The notes under the pieces are model-generated. The model saw only the letters and a list, made by a program, of their open reading frames with translations. It ran no database searches and was not told the DNA's origin. The position numbers and the translations under genes are program-made. A DNA stretch of 36,252 bases from Chloroflexia bacterium (GTDB taxonomy: Bacteria > Chloroflexota > Chloroflexia > Thermobaculales > Thermobaculaceae): positions 61,959 to 98,210 of the forward strand of contig JAUJMR010000002.1 in the NCBI GenBank assembly GCA_030446765.1, read 5' to 3'. Every line of letters starts with the position of its first letter. The first letter of the stretch is position 1. This document shows, piece by piece, positions 17,384 to 26,601 of this stretch.

Positions 17384-18652
17384 TTGACGACCACCGAAAA
17401 CCGATACGATGTGAAGGATATGACGCAAGCAGCGGCGGGGCATAATCGGATTGCCTGGGCTGAGCGTGACATGCCGGTCCTTCGACAGATCAGCGAACGG
17501 CTCGAAACGCAGAAACCGTTTCAAGGCATTCGCATCGCGGGGTGCCTGCACATCACGACCGAGACCGCGAACCTGTTGCTCGCACTTCAGGCCGGCGGCG
17601 CGGAGGTCGCGTGTGCGGCGAGCAACCCGCTCTCTACCCAGGACGACGTGGCTGCAGCCCTCGTCGAGCGTGGTATCTCGACGTATGCCGTCAAGGGCGA
17701 GGACGAGACTCGCTACTACAGCCATATTGAAGCCGTGCTAGCTACCCGCCCCCACATTACGATGGACGACGGCGCGGATCTGGTATCTATGCTCCACCTC
17801 AAGAGCCCGGAGCTCCTGGAGAACGTGCTCGGTGGTACGGAAGAGACGACCACGGGCGTGAACCGTTTGCGTGTGATGGCGGCCGAGGGGGAACTCAAGT
17901 ACCCGATCGTCGCCGTGAACGAGGCATATACCAAGCATATGTTCGACAACCGGTACGGCACCGGCCAGAGCACGCTTGATGGCATCTTGCGGGCTACCAA
18001 CCGGCTACTCGCCGGCCGGGTCTTCGTGGTCGCCGGCTACGGCTGGTGCGGTAAGGGCATCGCCCTCCGCGCGCGCGGTATGGGCTGCCAGGTTGTCGTC
18101 ACCGAGGTAGATCCGACGCGTGCGCTGGAGGCCGTCATGGACGGCTTCCGCGTGATGCCGATGGCAGAGGCCGCGCCCATAGCAGATATCGTTGTTACCG
18201 TCACCGGTGGGCTACACGCCCTCGGTGAGGACGCGATCTCGAAGCTCAAAGACGGAGCGATGCTCGCGAACAGCGGCCACTTCAACGACGAGATCGACAT
18301 CCCCCTGCTGGAGCGCCTGAGCAAGACAAAGCGCACGTTGCGTACCTTTGTCGATGAGTATGAGATGGAGGACGGCCGCACGCTGTTCCTCATAGCCGAT
18401 GGACGACTGGTGAATCTCGGCGCGGCCGAGGGCCACCCGGCTAGTGTGATGGACATGAGTTTCGCGAATCAGGCGCTCTGTGTCGAGTGGGTGCTGGCGA
18501 ACCGGCAGGACCTCAAGGGCCAGGTATACGACGTGCCCAAGGAGATCGACCAGCAGGTCGCCAAACTCAAGCTCGCGAGCCTTGGCGTGCGCATCGATGA
18601 ACTCACCGCCTCGCAGAACGCGTACGCTGGTGACTGGCGCTCCGGAACGTAG
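17384..18652 (+). CDS. ahcY: S-adenosylhomocysteine hydrolase
   Basis: The product is 422 aa. It splits S-adenosylhomocysteine into adenosine and homocysteine, pulling methylation reactions forward. The start is TTG at 17384, with AGGAG six bases upstream. Substrate-domain motifs include GCLHITTETANLL near 54-66 and ETTTGVNRL near 150. Catalytic Lys and Asp lie in NEAYTKHMFDNRYGTGQS. The NAD-binding motif is VVAGYGWCGKGIALRARGMG. The length is that of the short archaeal/thermophile-type enzyme, lacking the 40-residue insertion found in many proteobacterial forms. No SAH-riboswitch-like structure was recognised in the 40-base gap after apt, which suits operon transcription. Confidence 0.97.
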   Translation: MTTTENRYDVKDMTQAAAGHNRIAWAERDMPVLRQISERLETQKPFQGIRIAGCLHITTETANLLLALQAGGAEVACAASNPLSTQDDVAAALVERGISTYAVKGEDETRYYSHIEAVLATRPHITMDDGADLVSMLHLKSPELLENVLGGTEETTTGVNRLRVMAAEGELKYPIVAVNEAYTKHMFDNRYGTGQSTLDGILRATNRLLAGRVFVVAGYGWCGKGIALRARGMGCQVVVTEVDPTRALEAVMDGFRVMPMAEAAPIADIVVTVTGGLHALGEDAISKLKDGAMLANSGHFNDEIDIPLLERLSKTKRTLRTFVDEYEMEDGRTLFLIADGRLVNLGAAEGHPASVMDMSFANQALCVEWVLANRQDLKGQVYDVPKEIDQQVAKLKLASLGVRIDELTASQNAYAGDWRSGT

Positions 18653-18688
18653 TGCGGAGAGGCGCTTCAATCCGAGGAGTACCATATT

Positions 18689-20116
18689 ATGGCTGGTAGC
18701 ACCATCAAGTTCGGGACGGACGGCTGGCGGGCGGTTATCGCGGAGGACTATACCTTCGACAAGGTTCGGCTTGTGTCTCAGGCAGTGGCTCAGTATCTCG
18801 AGAAGAACGGCACTGCCAGCGGCCCGCTGGTCATTGGATACGACACGCGCTTCGGCAGCGAGGACTTCGCCCAAGCATGCGCCAGCGTGCTGGCGGCTAA
18901 CGGGGTTCGTATTGTCCTGACTAGTGCGGCGACCCCAACGCCTGCGGTCTCCTTGGCGGTGATTGAGCAGAAACTGGCTGGCGGCATCATCATTACCGCG
19001 AGTCACAATCCCGGCCGCTGGAACGGGTTCAAGTACAAGCCCGACTACGGTGGATCCGCTTCTCCGGAGGTGATTGCCGCAATTGAGGCGGAGCTGGCTG
19101 CAATCCCGGATGGCGGTGTCAAGACTATGTCGTTCGTCGACGCCATTGAACAGGGCCTGATCGAGACACAGGACGTCGGACCGTCGTATCTAGAGAAACT
19201 CGCGAGCCTAGTGGATCTTCAGTCACTCACAGCACGATCAGGCACGGTGGTGTACGACGCGATGTTCGGTGCAGGTGCCGGTCACCTGAACTCGTTGCTT
19301 GATGGTAGCGCGCTGCGGCTCGTCAGTATCAATCAAGAGCGCAATCCGTTGTTCCCCGGTATCCACGCGCCGGAGCCGATTACGCCGAACCTGGCGAAGC
19401 TATGCGCGGCAGTGCCGGAGTCGGATGCCCTGCTTGGTATCGCCACTGATGGTGACGCCGACCGGGTCGGTATCGTCGACGAGAACGGGAGGTTCGTGAA
19501 TCAGTTGCAGGTCTATGCCCTGCTCGCACTGTACCTGCTTGAGGTGCGTGGCATACGAGGGCCTCTCGTCAAGACGCTTTCTCAGAGCTATATGGTGGAC
19601 AAGCTGGGTGAGTTGTATAGCGTGCCGGTGCACGAGACGCCGGTCGGCTTCAAGTATGTCGGACCGAAGATGACCGAAACGGGCGCGATTCTGGGTGGGG
19701 AGGAAAGCGGTGGTTTCGGCTTCCAAGGGCACATCCCCGAGCGGGACGGGACGCTGGCGGGGCTATATATGCTTGATCTCGCTGCCCAGCTAGAGCGCCC
19801 ACTCAGCAAGGTGATCGAGTACCTGCAAGAGAAAGTGGGCCAGTACTACTACAATCGGCTCGACCTAACGTTCGATGGCGGCTTGCGATCCGAGATCGAG
19901 CAGCGGCTGCGCGCCAATCCTCCCGACTCCTTGCTTGGCAAGAAGCTCGCGCGGTTTCAGTCTGATGACGGTTATAAGTACGTCCTTGAGGACGGCACGT
20001 GGCTACTCCTTCGCTTCTCCGGCACGGAGCCGGTGATGCGCGTGTACACCGAAACCGACGCTGAGGAAAACGTGCAGCCGATGCTCTCCCTGGGTCGCGA
20101 ACTGGCCGGCGTGTAG
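18689..20116 (+). CDS. Alpha-D-phosphohexomutase (phosphoglucomutase/phosphomannomutase)
   Basis: The product is 475 aa and interconverts hexose 1- and 6-phosphates through an enzyme phosphoserine. All four domains are marked. The active serine is S105 in TASHNP. The metal loop is DGDADR (254-259). The sugar-specificity loop is GGEESGG (336-342), where the Glu-x-Ser pattern fits both glucose and mannose. The phosphate-binding loop is RFSGTEPVMRVY near the C-terminus. The sequence alone does not decide between Pgm, ManB and a bifunctional enzyme. The ATG has GAGGAG nine bases upstream. It lies 36 bases after ahcY, and the next gene begins two bases after its stop. Confidence 0.94.
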   Translation: MAGSTIKFGTDGWRAVIAEDYTFDKVRLVSQAVAQYLEKNGTASGPLVIGYDTRFGSEDFAQACASVLAANGVRIVLTSAATPTPAVSLAVIEQKLAGGIIITASHNPGRWNGFKYKPDYGGSASPEVIAAIEAELAAIPDGGVKTMSFVDAIEQGLIETQDVGPSYLEKLASLVDLQSLTARSGTVVYDAMFGAGAGHLNSLLDGSALRLVSINQERNPLFPGIHAPEPITPNLAKLCAAVPESDALLGIATDGDADRVGIVDENGRFVNQLQVYALLALYLLEVRGIRGPLVKTLSQSYMVDKLGELYSVPVHETPVGFKYVGPKMTETGAILGGEESGGFGFQGHIPERDGTLAGLYMLDLAAQLERPLSKVIEYLQEKVGQYYYNRLDLTFDGGLRSEIEQRLRANPPDSLLGKKLARFQSDDGYKYVLEDGTWLLLRFSGTEPVMRVYTETDAEENVQPMLSLGRELAGV

Positions 20117-20118
20117 GC

Positions 20119-20847
20119 GTGCCAATGGCGGATTCCAACAGCCCCAGCAACATCCCGCATCGGCAGGATTCGCTGGAACTGATTGCACGGGAAGTGCGCA
20201 CCTGCCAGCTTTGTCCACTGAGCAAGACTCGCACGCACGCCGTGCCGGGTGAGGGAGATCCTGAAGCGGCGCTGCTGCTGATCGGTGAAGGCCCGGGGTA
20301 CAACGAGGACAAGCTGGGGCGACCGTTCGTCGGCGCGGCGGGCAAATTTCTGGGCGAGCTGCTTGCATCAGCGGACTTGAAGCGGGAGGACGTGTTCATC
20401 ACGAACGTGGTGAAGTGTCGCCCGCCACAGAACCGCGACCCAGCGCCTGATGAGATATGGGCCTGTAGTGGCTACCTTCAGCGGCAGATTCGGCTCATCC
20501 AGCCATCGGTGATCGCGACGCTGGGTCGACACTCGATGGCGGCGTACTTCCCTACGGAGCGCATCTCGCGCATCCATGGACAGCCGCGCAGCGTCGACGG
20601 GCTCACGGTCGTGCCACTGTTCCATCCCGCGGCGGCGCTCCACCAGCCTGCGCTCAAGGCGGCGGAACTAGAGGACTTCGCCCGCCTACCGGATATCCTT
20701 CGTCAGGCGTGCACGCCGCAGGCATCAGTGGTGGAGAAACAGGCAGGCGCCGAGCCGGAGGAGAACACGCAGAGGCCCCAGCAAGAAGAGGTTGCTCACG
20801 AGAAGCAAGCGCAAGAAGCACCGGAACAGTTAAAGCTATTCGAGTAG
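20119..20847 (+). CDS. Family 4 uracil-DNA glycosylase with a C-terminal clamp-binding tail
   Basis: The product is 242 aa and removes uracil from DNA to start base-excision repair. The catalytic domain (1 to about 200) has the iron-sulfur cysteines C29 and C32 in RTCQLCPLSK, and two more in VVKCRPP and IWACSGY. Motif 1 is GEGPGYNEDKLGRPFVG, where GEAPG is the common form. Motif 2 is LFHPAAAL. Residues about 205-236 are a Gln/Glu/Ala-rich linker, probably disordered. The protein ends in QLKLF (237-241) plus one Glu, which matches the bacterial sliding-clamp pentapeptide QL[SD]LF. GTG at 20119 begins two bases after the mutase stop. ATG at 20125 is the alternative start. Confidence 0.93.
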   Translation: MPMADSNSPSNIPHRQDSLELIAREVRTCQLCPLSKTRTHAVPGEGDPEAALLLIGEGPGYNEDKLGRPFVGAAGKFLGELLASADLKREDVFITNVVKCRPPQNRDPAPDEIWACSGYLQRQIRLIQPSVIATLGRHSMAAYFPTERISRIHGQPRSVDGLTVVPLFHPAAALHQPALKAAELEDFARLPDILRQACTPQASVVEKQAGAEPEENTQRPQQEEVAHEKQAQEAPEQLKLFE

Positions 20848-20877
20848 GCAAACACGCCTGCTGATGAGGAAGATATC

Positions 20878-22536
20878 GTGAGAAGTGATAACGTCAAGAT
20901 AATACCGCTCGGTGGCGTTGGCGAGGTCGGCAAGAACATGATCGCCATCGAGTACGACAACGAGATAATCATCGCGGACTGCGGCCTCGCGTTCCCGGAA
21001 GATGACATGCTGGGGGTCGACTTGCTGATCCCCGACATCAGCTACCTTCGCCGAACGAAGAAGAGGATCGTGGGGTATGTCATCTCGCACGGTCATGAGG
21101 ACCATATCGGCGGCCTGGCATACATACTTCCGGAGATCAATGCCCCAATCTGGGCGACGCCCCTCACGCGAGGACTGATTGAAGGCAAGCTACGCGAAGC
21201 GAAGCTTCTCGATAAGACCCAGCTGCATACGTTTGAAGACGGCGACACCGTCCAGGTGGGCGGCTTCACGGTCGAAACGTTCCTGGTCAGTCACAGTATC
21301 CCGGACGCGGTCGGCCTGGCCATAACATGCGGCGCGGGCACGGTGGTGTACACCGGCGACTTCAAGTTCGACCAGACGCCGGTGGATGGCCGCGTCTCCA
21401 ACTTCGCGAAGATGGCAGAGATCGGTGGCAAGGGTGTCCTGGTGCTGCTTTCAGACTGTGTGCACGTAGAAACGCCGGGGCACACGCCGAGCGAACAGGT
21501 CGTAACTGAGACCTTCCGACGGGTGTTTGGCCGGGCTGAGGGCCGGATCATTATCGCGACCTTCGCCTCACTCATCGCGCGGATTCAGCAGTCGATCGAT
21601 GTCGCCGAGGAGTACGGCCGCAAGGTGGCGGTTGTCGGACGATCGCTGGAACGCAACGTCGCGATCGCATCGGAGTTGGGCTATCTACGCTCCCGACCGG
21701 GGACGCTCGTTAGCTTGCAGGAGTTGGGGCGGGGAGACGCAGAGAAAGCAGTACTGATCGTCACCGGCAGCCAAGGCGAACCAACCAGTGTGCTGAATCG
21801 GATCGCCAACAAGGACCACAGAAGTGTTAAGCTGCAGGAGGGCGACACGGTCATCGTCTCCGCTACGCCTATCCCGGGCAACGAGACGGCGGTGTCGCGG
21901 ATCATCAACAACCTTTTTGTCCAGGGCGCGGAGGTGATTTACAGCGCGATTGATCGCGTACACGTCTCGGGGCACGCGAGTTCCGACGAGCTTCGGCTGA
22001 TGCTCAACATCATGAAACCAAAGTACGCCGTACCCATTCACGGGGAGCGTCGGCATCTGGTGATGTATAGGAAATTGGCGGTAAGTGTCGGTATCCCGCA
22101 CGAGACCGTCGTACTCCCTGAGAACGGTGCGGTCATGCAGTTCGGGCCCGAGCGCGGCGGCATCGTGGAGCGCACGCCGAGCAATCTCGTCTTCGTGGAC
22201 GGTGTCTCGGTCGGCGATGTGGATCACGTGGTGCTCCGAGACCGGCAGTTGCTATCGCAGGACGGGATGCTGCTCGTCGTTCTCAGCATCGACCGGCAGA
22301 CAGGCCACCTCGTTGCTGGTCCGGACCTGATATCTCGCGGCTTCCTGTACGAGGGCGAGGAGTATCGGGTAACGGAGGAAGCACGCGAACTGGTGCGACG
22401 CACCTTCCAGCATGATGGGGACATACCCTCTGAATGGAGCTGGGCGCACAGAAAGATCAAGAACTCGCTCGGACAACTGGTGTACCAGCGCACCGGGCGT
22501 AGACCGATGATACTGCCGGTGGTGATGGAGGTTTAG
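20878..22536 (+). CDS. rnj: Ribonuclease J
   Basis: The product is 552 aa. It is a metallo-beta-lactamase/beta-CASP nuclease with 5'-to-3' exonuclease and endonuclease activity, central to mRNA decay and rRNA maturation in bacteria lacking RNase E. The metal motif is HGHEDH (71-76), with further ligands in SHSIPDA, YTGDFKFD and the beta-CASP HVSGHASSDEL. The fold opens with VKIIPLGGVGEVGKNM, the standard RNase J start. The GTG at 20878 has GAGGAAG about five bases upstream. The C-terminal domain (about 450-552) completes the usual length. It is embedded between the glycosylase and ftsK on the same strand, with gaps of 30 and 40 bases. Confidence 0.96.
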   Translation: MRSDNVKIIPLGGVGEVGKNMIAIEYDNEIIIADCGLAFPEDDMLGVDLLIPDISYLRRTKKRIVGYVISHGHEDHIGGLAYILPEINAPIWATPLTRGLIEGKLREAKLLDKTQLHTFEDGDTVQVGGFTVETFLVSHSIPDAVGLAITCGAGTVVYTGDFKFDQTPVDGRVSNFAKMAEIGGKGVLVLLSDCVHVETPGHTPSEQVVTETFRRVFGRAEGRIIIATFASLIARIQQSIDVAEEYGRKVAVVGRSLERNVAIASELGYLRSRPGTLVSLQELGRGDAEKAVLIVTGSQGEPTSVLNRIANKDHRSVKLQEGDTVIVSATPIPGNETAVSRIINNLFVQGAEVIYSAIDRVHVSGHASSDELRLMLNIMKPKYAVPIHGERRHLVMYRKLAVSVGIPHETVVLPENGAVMQFGPERGGIVERTPSNLVFVDGVSVGDVDHVVLRDRQLLSQDGMLLVVLSIDRQTGHLVAGPDLISRGFLYEGEEYRVTEEARELVRRTFQHDGDIPSEWSWAHRKIKNSLGQLVYQRTGRRPMILPVVMEV

Positions 22537-22576
22537 CCCTTGGGCGCCTCCCTCGCGTGGTCGATGGAGGTGCAGT

Positions 22577-24782
22577 GTGACAGCAACTGGGCGCCAGACG
22601 CCAACCAAGGAACGAGCCGCGTCGAAACGGCCGGCGGCAAAACAAACCATACCGAAGCGGGCTAAGGTGGACCAGCCAGTATCGGCCGCGCGAAAAGGGA
22701 AAAGGCTGGTAAGTGCGCCTCGACCTACCGTGCCAAAGGCGGCGGCGAATGGGCACCCGCATCTCGCTAGTCGGGCCCTGGGCTTACTGCTGTTTCTCGG
22801 CGCGCTATTCCTCGCGTTCACGGGCATTGACCCAACACTCGGACCAAGCGGGCCACTTAATGCGCTCAAAAACCTTGCCGGCGCGGCGACCATTCCGGCG
22901 GTCATAGTGCTCACTGGGGTCGCGCTGCTATTGCTACTGCGACCCACCCGGTCACTCGGCGGCAGAGTCCTCCGTCTCGGAGCTGGATCTGGGCTAGTCG
23001 TCGGATCTATTGCCGGCCTGCTCGCAGCGTTCAACTCAGGTGGCACAGCTGGCGAGATCGTGTGGAAGGCTCTTGCGGACGTAATGGGCCTGGGAGCGAT
23101 TCCCATTCTGCTAGGAGCGATCCTGCTCGGCTTTCACCTCCTGGGGGTGCCGCCACACACTTTGTTCCGCGGTGCGCGTCGGGTGGTCGGCGCCCTCGCA
23201 GCAGCTGCTTTCTGGCTCGTGGGCTCGCTGATCTGGCTACGCAGGAAGACGACGCCGCAGCCACCCGCGGCCACCGGGCAACAGCCGGCGATGCAGAGGA
23301 AACCGGCTAAGGCACGCCCTGGGCCGGTGCCACCGCCTGTGGAAAAGCAGGAAGCTACGCAGCCGATGCTACCCGTGATCCACACCCACGTCGATGAGCC
23401 GCCGCGTACGCCGCCGCGCCCGAAGATTGGGCGCTTCCACCCGATCTCCATGCTCCAGCTGTCGGAGCAAGTAGAGGTCAGTGAGGTGGACGCCCGGCAG
23501 CGGGCAAAGGTCATCGAGAATACCCTCAGAGTTTCGGCGTCGATGCGCTCGTACGGAGAGACCCCGGCCCCACCGTAACGCAGTTCGCGCTCGAACCTGG
23601 CGTGGGCACGAAGGTTGCGCGGATAACGTCGCTGCAGAACGACCTGGCGCTCGCCCTTGCGGCGCCGTCTATTCGTATCGAGGCGCCGGTACCGGGTCAG
23701 TCGCGTGTTGGGCTCGAGATCCCCAACGCGCAGGCCGCCTCCGTCCTGCTTCGGGACGTTATGGACAGCGGCGCGTTCCACAACACCAAGGGGAAGCTCA
23801 AGCTGGCGCTGGGACGCGACGTGACGGGCCGCGCGGTCGTTGGCGACCTGGCCCGAATGCCGCACTTGCTCATCGCAGGAGCGACCGGCGCAGGAAAGAG
23901 TGTGTGCCTGAACTCTATCATCGCGGGGCTGCTCTTTCAGCATACACCCGACGAACTTCGCTTCCTGATGGTTGACCCGAAGATGGTGGAGCTGAAGACC
24001 TTCGATGGCGTGCCCCATTTGGTCTGGCCGGTGGTCACAGAGATGGACAAGGTGGTAGGAGTCCTCAAGTACGCCGTCGGCGAGATGGAGCGGCGCTACA
24101 GGAGTTCTCGGAGCTCGGCATTCGCAACCTTGACGGTTACAACCGGAAGCTCGAAGCGGAGGGAAAGCCGAAACTTGCCCGCATGGTGGTAATCATCGAC
24201 GAGCTCGCAGACCTGATGATGGCCGCTCCTGAAGAGGTCGAGGCATCCATCTGCCGCCTGGCACAGATGGCTCGCGCTGTCGGCATCCATCTCATCCTGG
24301 CTACCCAGCGCCCGTCGGTGGATGTTGTTACTGGCCTCATCAAGGCGAACTTCCCGTCGCGCATAGCATTCGCGGTAAGCTCACAAATCGATAGCCGCGT
24401 GATCCTCGACATGCCTGGCGCCGAGCGCCTGCTTGGCCGCGGCGACATGCTGTTCGTCGGACCAGACTCCGTCAAGCCTCGCGGGTTCAGGGCACCTTCG
24501 TGGCCGATGAGGAGATCGACGCCGTGGTCAACCACTGGAAGAGCATGCAGCCCGCCGAGTACGACCAGGAGGTCGGCCGAATGCTCGATGCCGAAACGCG
24601 GAAGGCAGAGAACCCAGACGAAGATCCGCTGTTCAAGCAGGCACTCGCCCTCGTGGAAACGCACGGCTGGCCTCTCGACCAGTCTCTTGCAGCGTAAGTT
24701 GCGCATCGGTTATAACCGCGCTGCGCGCCTTATGGATGCGCTCAAAGCAAGTGGCGAGCTTGAAACAGAACTTGGTGACTGA
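22577..24782 (+). pseudogene. ftsK: DNA translocase FtsK/SpoIIIE, interrupted by four apparent frameshifts
   Basis: FtsK pumps chromosome ends through the division septum. The frames are 22577 to about 23529 (N-terminus), about 23530-24099, about 24101-24481, about 24482-24667 and about 24669-24782. The first three junctions each fit one missing base, and the fourth fits one extra base (or two missing). Rejoined, it gives about 735 aa. That comprises a basic N-tail, four to five membrane helices (about 66-83, 103-121, 138-152, 172-191, 203-221), a Pro-rich linker, and a RecA-like motor with Walker A GATGAGKS (23878-23901) and Walker B VVIIDEL (24186-24206). A gamma winged helix reading [14 protein letters not shown] follows. 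GTG at 22577 has GGAGG six bases upstream. Every domain is still conserved, which argues for sequence errors rather than decay. Confidence 0.9.
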
Positions 24783-24844
24783 TATACGGTTTCGTCGAGA
24801 CGACGCAAAGCTCGAACTAGCGCGAGCGTTATGCTAGAGACAAT

Positions 24845-25877
24845 GTGATGAACCAGGCAACCGGCACCGACTACGATGAGGTCGAGCAAGCTGTGGACAC
24901 GGCGAAGCAGATGGTCCGTGACCAGCTCACCCAACTACGGGCGGAGCAAGATCGATTGACCACTCTCCTGAGGTTGCGCAAGACGGACCTGACATCTGCG
25001 GGTACTGATCGAAGACCTGACTTATCGTGACGGTGGTGCACATCCAGTCACAAGTCGGCTGATCGCTCACCTCGAAGAGCTGTCGGGAAAAGAACGAGAG
25101 CTAGGGGATGCGATTCACCTGCTCAGTGCCGCCCTGGTACATATGAACTCGCTCATTTCGGCGATCTCAAGCGTGAGCCCACCGGACGTAGGACGGAACT
25201 CCAGTGGCGACGTCGACCCACTCGAGGTGGCCATTGCGGCGCGCACGCTGCAGGGGCAGGGGGCCGAGCGCTCACGTCTCGCGCGGGAAGTCCACGATGG
25301 CCCTGCTCAGTTTCTGGCGAATGCCATTATGGGACTCGAGTACTGCGAGAGCTTGACGGAAAGGCGCCCGGAATCGGTGCCGACCGAATTACAGCGGCTC
25401 AAAGCTGGACTGGTGGATGGACTCGACGAGGTACGGCGTTTTATCTTCGACCTGCGGCCGGCCAGTTTAGAGTACGATGGATTACGGATCACACTTGAGC
25501 GATACGCCGCCGACTTTCAGGACCGCGTCGGCATCACCGTAGCGGTCAATTGTCCCGACGTGGACAGTATAATCACATCGGAGCAGCGGTTCGTCATCTT
25601 CCGGGTAATTCAGGAAGCCATGCAGAACTGCCGAAAGCACGCCGTGGCATCGAAGCTCGACATCGTGGTGGAGATGCTGTCCGATCAGGGTGCGGTATCG
25701 ATCACGGACAACGGGAAGGGCTTCGATTTGGATCGCAGTCCATATCGCCCTGGACATTACGGACTGCAAGGAATGTACGAATGGGCCGAGTCCGTCCAGG
25801 GGCGGATCGTCCTGTTCTCCGAACCGGGTTATGGTACGGAGGTCAGGATGCGCTTCCCGATAACGAGCGCATCGTAG
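24845..25877 (+). pseudogene. degS: DegS-type sensor histidine kinase, one apparent frameshift
   Basis: This is a cytoplasmic kinase partner for the adjacent DegU-like regulator. The first frame (GTG 24845 or ATG 24848) gives a coiled-coil sensor start with DEVEQAVDTAKQMVRDQL. It must shift by +1 near 24992-25003 into the frame open from 24993 to 25877. Translated across the join, the helical region continues as VLIEDLTYRDGG and LIAHLEELSG. The HisKA_3 motif REVHDGPAQFLANAIM has its phospho-His codon at 25293. The HATPase_c boxes are NCRKHA, ITDNGKGF and GHYGLQGM. No membrane helix is present, as in B. subtilis DegS. An annotation keeping only the 25143-25877 reading frame would lose the sensor. 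Confidence 0.88.
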
Positions 25878-25911
25878 CGCGGCAAGCAGAAATCACCGGG
25901 AGACAGGCGCT

Positions 25912-26601
25912 GTGAAGGCATTACGGGTTATTCTGGTCGATGATCACCCCCTGTTCCGGCAGGGCGTACGGCACGTGCTAGACGGCGTTCAGGGCATCCA
26001 GATCATCGGTGAGGCATCGGATGGCCAGCTGGCGATCCAGATGGCCGATAGCCTCGCGCCCGATGTGATCCTGTGTGACATCAATCTGCGGGGGCTGAAC
26101 GGGCTAGAGGCAACCCGCGTCATCCGCCGCCGCAACCCTCACATCGCCGTGATCATACTCACCGTTCACGAGGATGACGAGCAGCTATTCCATGCCATCA
26201 AGGTAGGCGCAGCAGCCTTCTCCGCAAAGGATGTCGGACAGGACAGGCTCGTCGACATGGTGCGTTGGGTCGGGCGGGGCGAATACCTGATCAATGAGAA
26301 CGTGTCGACGAAACCCTTTGTTGCATCTCGGTTACTGAAACAGTTCCGCGACCTGGCCGCCATGGATCAGGATGAGGAGGGACTCTTCGCGCCGTTGACC
26401 AGTCGCGAGATTGAGATCCTGGACTGCATCGCCCGTGGCATGAGCAATAAGACAATCGCCCGCAACCTGCTTATCTCAGACCAGACGGTGAAGAATCACA
26501 TCACCTCGATCCTGCGTAAGTTGATGGTCAACGATCGCACGCAAGCTGTGATCTATGCGCTGCGGCGAGGCTGGATAAAGATATCCGACGAGGTGATTTA
26601 G
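25912..26601 (+). CDS. degU: DegU/NarL-family response regulator
   Basis: The product is 229 aa. Residues 1-120 are a receiver with D10, D11, phosphoacceptor D56 (VILCDINLRG), T84 and K106. Residues about 162-220 are a LuxR/GerE helix-turn-helix, reading LTSREIEILDCIARGMSNKT and then TVKNHITSILRKL. It probably receives phosphate from the kinase encoded 34 bases upstream. The targets are unknown. In Firmicutes the pair controls exoenzymes and competence, but that should not be transferred without evidence. GTG at 25912 has GGGAG nine bases upstream. Its stop codon overlaps the convergent mutL stop by two bases. The symbol is by similarity. Confidence 0.93.
   Translation: MKALRVILVDDHPLFRQGVRHVLDGVQGIQIIGEASDGQLAIQMADSLAPDVILCDINLRGLNGLEATRVIRRRNPHIAVIILTVHEDDEQLFHAIKVGAAAFSAKDVGQDRLVDMVRWVGRGEYLINENVSTKPFVASRLLKQFRDLAAMDQDEEGLFAPLTSREIEILDCIARGMSNKTIARNLLISDQTVKNHITSILRKLMVNDRTQAVIYALRRGWIKISDEVI

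Noticed and set aside
23528-24670. Programmed ribosomal frameshifting in ftsK
   Set aside because: Four different junctions in both directions, with no slippery heptamer and pseudoknot pattern, are not consistent with programmed recoding.
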